A stretch of 64,000 nucleotides of DNA, taken from Guillardia theta CCMP2712 (taxonomy: Eukaryota > Cryptophyceae > Pyrenomonadales > Geminigeraceae). The position numbers were made by a program, and so were the translations under genes. Position 1 is the stretch's first letter. The number at the start of each line of letters is the position of its first letter. Shown here in pieces: positions 12,317 through 21,009 of this stretch. Where the stretch lies: contig NW_005434614.1 of NCBI RefSeq assembly GCF_000315625.1, positions 306,472-370,471 on the forward strand, written 5' to 3'. The notes under the pieces were generated by a model. It did not search any database and was not told the origin of the DNA. It was given only the letters and a program-made list of their open reading frames with translations.

Positions 12317-12865
12317 TCATGAAGACCACCATGTCTGGTTTGTTTCCACTCCCCGTGCTGATGATCGTGCGTAACAGACCCCGACCCTCCGCCCTCTTGC
12401 TCGCCTCCGGCTGACCCTCAGGAAATGCTTCTGTGCGTGCGACCGTACTTGCGCTGGCGTCCGCGTCCCCAGCGCCTCTGCGATCTGCTTAGCCACGCCC
12501 GGCCCAAGCCCTACATGCACCAGCCCGTCTACCCGCACGGGCCTGTTCTCTTGCACGCCGTGCTGCTCGAGGAGCTCCAGGAAGACCTCGTGCTCCCGCA
12601 CACTCCAGAAGCCTCCTGAGCCTGTCGGCCTGCGTTGGCTCTCCTGCCCATCTGTGTCCGAGCTCGGGTCGGTGAGGTCGTGGGGAGAGGGCGGCTGCTC
12701 GTCGGCAAGGGCATGTGCGGCGTCGGGGCAGGAGCTCGGACAAGCGTGGAGGCCGAGGAGCTCGGACAAGCGTGGAGGCCGAGGAGCTCGGACAAGCGTG
12801 GAGGCCGAGGAGCTCGTGGAGGCCGAGGAGCTCGGACAAGCGTGGAGGCCGAAGAGCTCGGACAA
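12317..12865 (-). CDS. SHAQKYF-class MYB-like DNA-binding protein (182 aa)
   Basis: A single MYB/SANT repeat lies at about residues 85-145. It opens with GFWSVREHEVFLELLEQHG, continues with VAKQIAEALGTRTPAQVRSH, and ends SHAQKHF, a variant of the SHAQKYF signature of plant and protist one-repeat MYBs (CCA1/MYB1R type). Those proteins are nuclear transcription factors; the target here is unknown. The tail is short and basic (RVSRRRARGRR). The N-terminal ~60 residues are encoded by a 26-bp tandem array (12730..12930), which makes the start uncertain. I used the ATG at 12865; a start nearer the domain is possible. It is intronless in this reading. Confidence 0.7.
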   Translation of the reverse strand: MSELFGLHACPSSSASTSSSASTLVRAPRPPRLSELLGLHACPSSCPDAAHALADEQPPSPHDLTDPSSDTDGQESQRRPTGSGGFWSVREHEVFLELLEQHGVQENRPVRVDGLVHVGLGPGVAKQIAEALGTRTPAQVRSHAQKHFLRVSRRRARGRRVGVCYARSSARGVETNQTWWSS

Positions 12866-12930
12866 GCGTGGAGGCCGAGGAGCTCGGACAAGCGTGGAGG
12901 CCGAGGAGCTCGTGGAGGCCGAGGAGCTCG
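12730..12930. repeat. 26-bp tandem repeat overlapping the MYB N-terminus
   Basis: Units of GAGCTCGGACAAGCGTGGAG plus six bases repeat about every 26 bp, with two shorter ~16-bp derivatives. Since 26 is not a multiple of three, the encoded peptide cycles through all frames. All three plus-strand frames and the minus frames stay open, which explains the pile of overlapping ORFs. Confidence 0.85.
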
Positions 12931-13030
12931 CAGCAAGGCAGTCCTGCTTGACGTCGTTACACAGAGGTCCTCAATTGAACGAGGCAGGCTCGGTTTAATC
13001 TGAGGCAGGCTCTTGCAAATGGTGACCGTC

Positions 13031-13290
13031 ATGGCGCGCGTCGTGCTGATCTTGGCGGCGCTCGTTCGTCCCTCCCCAGCCCTCCCTCAGCTGGCAGTGA
13101 GCTTTGCGCCCCCACCTGGACTCTCGTTCCTTCTCTCTCCGTCCTCTCTGTGCCGAGCACGGAGGTGTCAGCCGTCACAGCTGCACTCGTTCCGCACCAG
13201 GTTGCGAGCAGGTCAGCGCAAAGTCGTCCAGTAGAGGTCTTGATGAGAAGAGGAGGGTGGAGTTGGCTCCTCTGATAGTCTTTGATTTCT

Positions 13291-13326
<36 letters not shown>

Positions 13327-14153
13327 CGGTGATGACACAGAGCTAAGAGATTCTGATGACGACATCTCCGCATGTACGCATTAGCTGATGGCACTGTGGG
13401 ATGGGTTGACTTGATGGTTGGTAGATGGTGGAAACGCGACATCTTCAGGAAGAACGGTTGTCGTCTTCTCCTACGTCTCTCACTGATCACACTTGTCTGC
13501 TCTTAGGGGGTCCTGGGCAAAGTTGGCCTGGAGAAGGTAAAGTATGAGAGAAGTAGAGGGTGAATAACTCGTTGCGACCCAAGAGCGAGGGCCTGCCGCT
13601 GCCGCTGGTCTCATCCCGTCCCAGGTTGCCAGCGAGCAGACGCCCTGCCGCATGCGATCATTTGTGACTTGTCGTGTTAGGGACGGGAGGGACTCCATCC
13701 TCGAGCAGGAGAGAGGGATACTCGGGATCTTCGGGTTGTCAGCTGCAACAGTTGGTTTCCGATGCAAATGACGTCTGAGCGCAGAGAGGAGAGCGTGCTG
13801 AAGCAAGGGCTGGTGGGAGTAGCGTTGCTCTTCATCCTCTACCTCGTCATGTGAGCCGACGATCTGCGTCTTGTTGCCCTCCGCTGGTGTAGAAGTGAAT
13901 GTTTGGCAGAGGACGAATGTATATCTCGTCTCCGATGAATCGTTATCAAGTGGTTGAAAGTGAAACTCCTGCTCCTTCTCTCCTCCTGCTCCTGACCATG
14001 TCCAGGATACGAGGATGCGTACATCTGCTACGGAATCCCTTCCCCCGACGATCCCACGGGGTCAGTGACTGCAGCGAAAGCCTCGTGACTCTTACTCGCA
14101 GGTGCCGGGACAGGAGGGATGTTGGACCAGTGAGAGTGATGGAGAGGAGGTGA
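13031..14153 (+). CDS. Probable plastid-targeted membrane protein, several small exons
   Basis: I do not recognise the family. The start ATG at 13031 opens a hydrophobic signal peptide (MARVVLILAALVRPSPALPQ) followed by a short basic stretch, the bipartite pattern expected for import into a complex plastid. Proposed exons are 13031..13096, 13172..13211, 13385..13416, 13507..13536, 13625..13737 and 13785..13850. They encode in order DGTVGWVDLM, GVLGKVGLEK, ILEQERGILGIFGL and a membrane helix LVGVALLFILYLV. The last exon begins at 14006. One frame reads YEDAYICYGIPSPDDPTG and stops at about 14087; the frame that agrees in phase with exon 6 stops at 14153, so the C-terminus is unresolved. Intron 2 holds an (ATG)n microsatellite. 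An alternative is that the region is intergenic and the signal peptide is chance. Confidence 0.42.
13291..13324. repeat. (ATG/GAT)n microsatellite
   Basis: Eleven consecutive ATG triplets. On the minus strand they read as poly-His in a 153-codon ORF that I reject as a gene. Confidence 0.9.
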
Positions 14154-14782
14154 GGGAGCGAGCAAGACTAGGATGTAGGTGAGAGGAGCATGTAGAGGCT
14201 GCTTCAGTCCAATGCTCTCTCTCTTTCGCTCTTGCACGTAATGATTTGTGATGTAAAAGTAGCAAGACGTTGCCCATCTGCAGTGAGGTAGGAAACATGA
14301 AGCACAAATCACACGCGAGTCTTCTTTGACCATCTTCCCTCATCCCTCATCTACATCTCCTATCAAGCTTCTTCTTCTCTCGCTTCTTTCTCCTCTCTCT
14401 CTCGCTTCCGCTTGTCTTGTTGGTTTTTATTCATCCTAGTAGTCCCGCCCCCTCCTCCCCTCCCCCCTCGCTCCTCCTCCTCCGCGCCCCCCCCGCTTCC
14501 CCTGCTCGCTCCCTCTCGCTGCTGCTACTGGGCTCCTGTAACCCCGTCGATCAGCAAGTTCACCTGCTCCTCCTACCGTTGCCTTGTGTTGCTGCTGCTG
14601 CTGCTGCTGCTGCTGCAGAGTGTCGCTCCTGGCCCTGGTCGTGTCCTGGTCCACTTGCCACCCTCGGATCTCTCCTCTCATCGAACTGCCTCGCCTGATC
14701 TCAACGTGTGACATCTTGTCCATCTGCGCTCTTTTCTCTCCTTCTCTCGTTCGACAACTGCCCCTCCTCCCTGCTCTCCTGC
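14154..14782. other. Intergenic/5' flank, pyrimidine-rich
   Basis: No gene seen. It holds C/T-rich tracts (14360-14520) and a (CTG)n run at about 14588-14617, immediately upstream of the membrane-protein start at 14783. Confidence 0.5.
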
Positions 14783-15568
14783 ATGGAGTCCGAATTTCGA
14801 CTTCCTGGGGAGGCAGATGGGAGGAGGGAGGTGGAGGATGCTGAGGAGAGCTGGACACGAGGAGACGATCTTGTGTCGAATGATGAAGAGATTAGAGACG
14901 AGGTAGCGAAGGAGGACGAGGAAGAGAAGGACGTCCTGCTGGTGAAGGGAACGTCTCGGTCCAAGGAACCAAGAAGCAACTCTGCGACAAGAAACTTGTT
15001 CAATGTCATAGGGAAACGAAGGAGGTGTTGGGCTCTTGTTGTTGTTGTTGTTGTTGTCGTCGTCGTCGTCGTCGTCGTTGCTGTCACGTACAACAACGTG
15101 ATACGTGTCAAGAGCTGTGACACCGGTCGCTTCCTCGCATGCTCGAGCTCGTGGGAACTGACCATGTCGACTGCAGGATACTTCTGGGGTTATGCGATCA
15201 ACGCAACCTCGTTCCTCAAGCGATGCGTCGCCTGTCCTGACGGCATGTGAGCATCCGCTACATCCTTCGCCTCTCTCCTCTCTCCTCTCTCCTCTCTCCT
15301 CTCTCCTCTCTCCTCTCTCCTCCCTTTTCCCTCCTCTCCCGACATCATTGCAGGACCTCCAAGTCGCTCTCGGTCGGACTAGAGAGCTGCTTCTGTGCCT
15401 CTGGCTTCTTCAACAACTCTCCCGCGTCTCCGACCTGCCTCGCGTGCGATCACGGACTCTGGGCTCCTGCCACAGCCAACGAGGGGAGGAGGAGCTGCCA
15501 GCCGTACAGCAGCTTCTGGAGGCTGGGGAAGATCGGAACCTCATGCAACGCGACCTGCCGGCAAGCTT

Positions 15569-15636
<68 letters not shown>

Positions 15637-15996
15637 CCCTGCTCCTTCCCTTGCTGTCGTTTTACTCTCACAAGAGTGCGCAGAGAGTCGGGGATGCTCT
15701 TCGACGACAACGGGCTGCGGCTATGGGAGGCGCCGCTGGGAGGTCGTCTGACCTTGCAACTGTTGGCCTACCAGCTGGGGATCTCCTGCACAGATCTGCT
15801 GCTGACCTCAGGGTATGACTTGCCGTCTCATGCCTGACTGACAGCCGCCGGTCTCAGGAGCGCAGGGCCGTACGCGTGCTCGCACGCTGACTGCAAGGGG
15901 CTGCAGGGGAAGTGTTTCTTTCCTCGCCCTCCCCTTCAAGGAGACGAGCTGTGGATCACCCCCAACATCACACGGCGAGTGTGCTCTTGCTACTAG
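14783..15996 (+). CDS. Cys-rich N-in/C-out membrane protein with microsatellite-encoded helix (353 aa)
   Basis: Three exons (14783..15246, 15354..15812, 15858..15996) join in phase to 353 residues. The N-terminal ~80 residues are acidic and then basic (GKRRR). Next comes a single membrane helix whose core is an uninterrupted run of valines encoded by (GTT)n(GTC)n at 15034-15079. The C-terminal side is cysteine-rich (ESCFCASGFF, LACDHG, CNATCR, ACSHADC, CFFPRP) and ends RVCSCY with TAG at 15994. Between Cys segments, exon 2 carries (CTCCTG)n coding for a Ser-Cys repeat (15568-15650). The positive-inside rule places the N-terminus in the cytosol. ESCFCASGFF/CPDGM resembles ephrin-receptor-like Cys modules. 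Function is unknown. The topology matches the large receptor gene upstream. ATG 14783 is the first start in frame after the pyrimidine-rich flank. Confidence 0.68.
15247..15353 (+). repeat. CTCTC(T)CC-type intron repeat
   Basis: Intron 1 of the 14783 gene is largely repeated TCTCCTC on the sense strand, with a normal GTGAGC donor and TTGCAG acceptor. Confidence 0.8.
15568..15650 (+). repeat. Coding (CTCCTG)n hexanucleotide array
   Basis: About a dozen CTCCTG units inside exon 2. They read as alternating Ser-Cys in the frame that joins both flanking Cys-rich segments; no splice pair removes them cleanly. Confidence 0.75.
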
Positions 15997-16139
15997 TGCA
16001 CACCTTCCTTTACGCCAAGGCAACACAACACTCCTGCTCCTACTCCTCCTCCTCCTCCTCAATTCCGCGGTCCTCCTCTCCGCCCAGCTTCCACATCCAC
16101 GTACTGCAAACAATCGTTACGCCTTCGTCGTTCACTTTT

Positions 16140-19100
16140 CTAACAAGAACCTGAACTTGCTGACGCGGCTTCTGAGGAACGGCTCCTGGTTTCTGCTGTG
16201 GAAGGAGTGAGGGGAGAAGGAGAGGAGACGGCGATCGGGTACCTGAGCGGCAGGATGCGACAAGATCTCTCGTGGTACGTTCTGGTTGCTTTCCTACGAG
16301 GGCCGTGAGCAACAACGACGGGGGGGGAGGAGGGGGAGGTCGCCTGAAGCTTCTCCTTGAGGTCGTAGTAGATGTGCGTGTCTTCCGGGGTCAGGATCGT
16401 CGTCGCCACTCCCGATTTGCCTGCAGGGACACGATGAGGAGGTGGAGGAAAATGAGGAGACGGGGAGGAGGAGGAGGAGGAGGAGACAGGGAGGAAGAGA
16501 AAGTGGAGGAGATAGAGGAGGAGGAGGAGGAGGAGGAGGAGGAAAAAGAGGAGACAGGGAGAAGGAGGAGGAGGAGACAGGGAGGAGGAGATAGAGGAGG
16601 AGGAGCTCACCTGCTCGTCCTGTCCTTCCGATGCGATGCGTGTAGTCCTCGATGTTCTTGGGACAGTCGAAATTCACCACATGCTCCACCCCTGAGATGT
16701 CGATGCCGCGTCCAGCAACGTCCGTACAGACCATGATGTCGTAGTGGCCGCTCTTGAACGAGTCCAGCGCCTCCTCGCGTCCCTCCTGCGACTTGCCACC
16801 GTGCAGCAGAGTCACTCGATGGCCCCTGGAGCTCAGCTCCTTGTGAAGCACATCGCAGTTCTTGCGCGCGTTCACAAACACCATAATGGGAGGCTTTCCT
16901 CGCGCGAGGAGGTCGAGGAGGCGAGCGTTCTTCTGGTTCTCCGAGCAGAAGATGAAGTGCTGCTCGACTGTAGAAGCCGTCTGACCGGCTTCTCCTACCG
17001 TCACAAACGCCGGCCTCCTCAGGTACTTCCTCGTGATGCGCTCAATGGCGGGCGGCATGGTAGCAGAGAACATGAACGTCTGCCTGTACCTGAACTCTTG
17101 GTTTCCTTCCTCCGCAGCGTCGTCCTCGGGCTTGAGGTTGGAGCTTGGCATGGCGTCGAGGATCGCCTGCACCTGGGGCTCGAAGCCCATGTCGATCATG
17201 CGATCGGCCTCATCAAGCACGACATAGTTGCACTGGTTGAGCACTACCAGGCGTCTCTCCAAGCAGTCGATGAGACGTCCAGGAGTAGCGACGAGGATCT
17301 CTACTCCCTGCCTGACGGTGAAGCCCTGCTCCTCGATACTCTTGACGCCTCCTCCGCCCACCAGCGGGAAGCAGCGGATGTTCATGAACTTGCAGAACGT
17401 GATGGCCTCGTCGTAGATCTGGTTCGCCAGCTCGCGGGTGGGAGCGAGGATGAGCGCGAGAGGCCCTTCAGGCGCCGTGTCTTGAGTGATGGGCGGCTGC
17501 TTGGAGATGTAGACGAGCATGGGAAGCACGAAGGCGGCAGTCTTACCGGAGCCTGTCTGAGCGATGCCGACCACGTCCCTGTTGAGGAGGCCGAGAGGGA
17601 TGCACTGCATTTGGATGGGAGAAGGAATCTTGTACTTCTTCTCCTTGATCGCCTCGAGGATCTCAGGCGGTAGTCCACTCTCCTCCCAGTTGCGGATGGG
17701 GTTGCAAGGTTTACCTCCTCGAGTTGCGATCTGAAAGTCTTCGCGGAAGATTCTCCAGTCTCTCTCCGTCATGTCCGTTAGCTTCTTGTCCATCCAATGC
17801 TTTCCTGGCAGCGCCATGTTCCTGTCCAGGCTCGCCTTGGCACGAGACGCGTACGCTTCCTTCATCTTCATCTTCATCTCCTCTTGATGCTTTCTGTACT
17901 CCTCTGCTTGCTCAGCATCGACATCTTCCTCTGCGATCTTGGCTCGCACCGCCTGGGAGCAACTTCAATCTTCGCATGTTGCAGACCCGCTCCAACTACC
18001 TCGAGGTTCTCAACGTATGTCGAATTCTTCTTTTGCTCACGCATGTCAATACCAGCGCGCAAACCGCGTCTAGGCAAGTGAGAGGCTAAAAGACAACAAA
18101 CAAGCATGTACCCGAACAAAAGCTGCGCCTCGTGCTTCTTGTTGTAGAGAGGGTTCACGTCAGCTGAAGTGTCTTCCGTTGCCTCCCAGTCGAAGGCGAA
18201 ACTACGAACGTCAAGTTCAGCGGAGCATACAACCAATTTCAACACTCACCGGAATTTGTCCGTCACCTTCACGACCTTCTTCTTGACCTTTGCTCCTCCT
18301 GATGAGAATTATCAAGGTTGCTTGCCACAATCAGAACCACTGCATGAATCACCTAGATATCTCTTCTGAACTTGTTCAAGCTCCTTCTGCGAGATCAGAG
18401 TTTCTGCATTCTATTGACAGAAATCATCAAGCATCCACATAGATAGATCCAAACTTGTACCTCGGCGTCTTTATCATCTTTGTTTTCTGCCTTTGCCTTC
18501 TCCCGCTCCCGCTCCCTCTCCCTCTCTCTCTCTCTGCGGTGAAGGTGAGGACAGCATCTCATCTCCTCACTTGAACCTTTCTCTGCCGTCTCTGTCTCTG
18601 TCACGGCGCAGCTGCTCCATCATCTTCTGCCTTTGAAGCATGGCTTCTTCAGCCTGGATCGCCCAGTGGTTGGTTGAAGGATGATGCACGAGAAGCAAAC
18701 ACCTTCTTCTTATGCTCTTCTCTCTCTTGTTCAAGTCTGAGTTAAACCGTGAGCACTCAAGATGTTGGATGCTTGTCCTTGACCTTTCCAATGCTAATTT
18801 CTGCCGCTGCTCTTTCGTCAAGAACACAGGTTTTGCAGAGTCCTGAGGGGTGGTGAGAGGGAGGAGAGCCATAGGGTTGTGAAACCTCTTTGCTCTTCTT
18901 CAGCTCTTGCAGCTTCTCCTCGATCGAAACTGGCTCTGCTTTCTTCTTGTTTTGCGAGGTGAGCTAGCATAGGAAAGTGTCAGCTCCAATGGTTGCGCTT
19001 CTAAATCATTACATCATACTCTCCCGCCAAGAGGGGGTTTTGTGCTTTTGGCGCGATTTGAACGCTGTTGTTGTGACGCCCATCATCAAGTCAAACATCT

Positions 19101-19519
19101 TTCAAACTTGTTCTGACCTCGGTTTTGAATCATCGTTCTTCTTGTTTTCATCCTGCACAAGGTTTAAAAGAGGTCGACAGGTCGAAGGGCGAGCTATACC
19201 TTCCTGGCAGCGCTCTGATTTGCTCGTTCGCGATCACTGAGAGTGGAAGAGTGAGTCACAATCATCGCATGAATAACACACACACCGTTCGCGATCTCTG
19301 TCTCTGTCCCTATTGCGATCGCTGCAACTCATGGTAAACCATAATATCGCTGCGGTCAAGATGAGTACCGGTCCCTGAAAGCGTTCAAGTCAGACTATAC
19401 AGAATCTCAAATTCCTCATCTACCTGTCCCTGTCCCTGTCCCTGTCCCTGTCTCGATCCCTGGAAGAATTAGTCTCAGCTTCTCTTCTCCTCCTTCCCGA
19501 ATACACATGAGTACCTGTT

Positions 19520-19594
<75 letters not shown>

Positions 19595-19597
19595 CAT
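16140..19597 (-). CDS. PRP28: Prp28/DDX23-type DEAD-box spliceosomal RNA helicase, 18 exons (832 aa)
   Basis: The U5 snRNP helicase that helps exchange U1 for U6 at the 5' splice site (established for this family). Exons from the 5' end: 19515..19597, 19424..19459, 19369..19374, 19286..19321, 19200..19236, 19108..19152, 19020..19064, 18886..18963, 18784..18842, 18703..18736, 18577..18653, 18461..18533, 18353..18410, 18250..18298, 18112..18201, 18000..18069, 16611..17952, 16140..16420. All phases close to 832 residues (human DDX23 has 820). The N-terminus is an Arg-Asp repeat. Then come [10 protein letters not shown], the Prp28 signature [18 protein letters not shown]-motif [34 protein letters not shown] and [10 protein letters not shown]. 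The tail after VAHGPRR differs from relatives. The start is uncertain: an in-frame ATG at 19597 may be only an exon edge, since the minus strand up to 20044 (MGRSRSRER) looks like further RS/RE-rich N-terminal exons. Confidence 0.93.
16421..16610 (-). repeat. GGA-rich (sense CTCC) intron of the helicase gene
   Basis: The last intron is (AGG)n-like on the plus strand, so CT-rich on the sense strand, with GTGAGC donor and CTGCAG acceptor. Confidence 0.8.
19424..19592 (-). repeat. Coding (CCCTGT)n array = Arg-Asp repeat
   Basis: On the sense strand the hexamer GACAGG encodes Asp-Arg. The array spans two exons (19424..19459 and part of 19515..19597). An extra GG at about 19556-19560 shifts the frame inside the array from Gln-Gly to Asp-Arg. 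Confidence 0.85.
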
Positions 19598-20060
19598 CAG
19601 GCAGTCAGAAGCTTGGCAGAATTTTAATCGCAACATCACGCCCTACTGCAACTTCTTCTCTTCCTTCCTGACTTCTCTCACTTGGTAATGTATCAGATAT
19701 TCCAATACTTCCAATACATGGCTTTGTCAGGCCCATCCCTTCATTCTATCTCTCGCTCTCGCTCTCTCATCTTGCTCCCTTTCTACTTCTTGCGCATCTA
19801 TCATAAATGTTTCTCTCTTTCTCTCCGATCCCATCCCTCGCCAGTGCCGTTATGCCCCTTGAACCAGTCTACCCGTCTTTGCACGCTCTTGGTTTGGTCT
19901 GGCACTGTTTTATCACGGTCTGCTGCTCCTCAAGCATGTTCACTTCTCTTCTTCTTCTCTTCTGCTTCTCTTCGGATCTCCTGCCATCTTCGTCTCCCAT
20001 CGCCGTCACCATCCTCACCTCTCCCGCGATCGGCTTCTGCCCATGGTCCTCGATTCCACG
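19598..20060 (-). other. Probable further 5' exons of the helicase gene
   Basis: The minus strand reads MGRSRSRER from 20044, with a GTGAGG donor, then an Arg/Lys/Glu-rich segment (RRSEEKQKRRRRE) with a GTGAAC donor. Such charged blocks are typical of DDX23 N-termini. I could not chain them without breaks to the exon at 19597. Confidence 0.4.
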
Positions 20061-20089
20061 CGCTATCTGAGCAAGATGTCCATAGGGTA

Positions 20090-20315
20090 GGTAGTATTTC
20101 AGAGGGGGTGGGGTAGACAGATCATAAATATGGCTAGGTATGACCCCTACTTCAATATCGAGTTGGGGGGTGTATATATAGCTGTGATCACGAGCGGGGT
20201 AGGGAGGATGTGTATTGACTAAGTGTCGGGTGGGGTAATCAAAATGGGGGTATTGTTTGGATCAGAGTCAAGGACATTGGGGGGTGGGGGGTACTCAGGA
20301 TCTGTAACGAGAATA
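20090..20315. promoter_or_regulatory. G-rich GGGGTA cluster between divergent genes
   Basis: GGGGTGGGGTAGA, GGGGTAGGG, GGGTGGGGTAA and GGGGGGTGGGGGGTA occur within 220 bp, just upstream of the helicase 5' region. It lies between minus- and plus-strand genes. Regulatory use is inferred. Confidence 0.35.
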
Positions 20316-20790
20316 ACGTCGGATGAAACGACCGCGCCGAATCATGGGCCGGAGATTGGACGCCGTCACTGAGTCCGACCGGAGTGCCGCAGTGCCCGGG
20401 GCCGGGCGTGACTCTCACCTCAGGCCACCGTCCGGTGCCGCGGCGGGCCCGGCCCGGGTCCCCGCCGGGCGCCGAGATCGGACGGAGTCGCCCAACCGTT
20501 TCAAGGCTGAACAGTCACGGTGTGCAGTTGGGGTTGAGACAGGCCGGGCTGACCGGGTGCCAGGACTCGTCCGAGTCAGTGGCTCGGACCGTCGGACTCT
20601 CACAGAGTCACCCGGTGACCGGCAAGTTGACACAATTACCGTTCGGACTCGGTGATCAATAGGCCGCCCGCTGTCACGGGGGCCGCCTGCAGTGTCCGTC
20701 ACGGTGGCGGCTTGATAGTACTGTACTGAGTCTATCCGGGCCGCCAGATCCGTGGCATCCTGTGAGTACCCCCCACCCCGGGCCCCGGTC
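20316..20790. repeat. GC-rich island 2
   Basis: Blocks such as GCCCGGGGCCGGGCG and GGCGGGCCCGGCCCGGG are mixed with many GACTC/GAGTC pentamers (ACTGAGTCC, CGGAGTCG, GACTCGG, CAGAGTCAC). It resembles islands 3-5 in style, but I found no CTTTGAGTAAA here. No protein-like ORF. Confidence 0.45.
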
Positions 20791-21009
20791 GGTATCATGG
20801 ATCTGAGGGGGGCTCAGCAGTGAGGTCGGACTCCGACCGTACAGGCTCCCTTGGTCTTGACCGTTGAGATTTTTCACTTATCTTTGAAACGGCTAGTCAA
20901 AGCAGGATGGTGACATGCAGCAGCTGCGGGGGCAGCACTGCGAGGGGAAGCGATACGAGCAAGTCAGAGGCTGATGAGCTTGAGATGATTGAGGAGAGAG
21001 CCTGAGGCG

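Noticed and set aside
13029-13490. Minus-strand ORF with eleven histidines
   Set aside because: The histidines are the reverse of an (ATG)n microsatellite, and the rest overlaps better-supported plus-strand exons.
16744-17673. 309-codon plus-strand ORF
   Set aside because: It is antisense to the Prp28 helicase core, whose DEAD-box motifs are clear on the minus strand.
19400-19600. CCCTGT array as a telomere-like repeat
   Set aside because: It lies inside helicase exons and encodes Asp-Arg in phase with both flanks.
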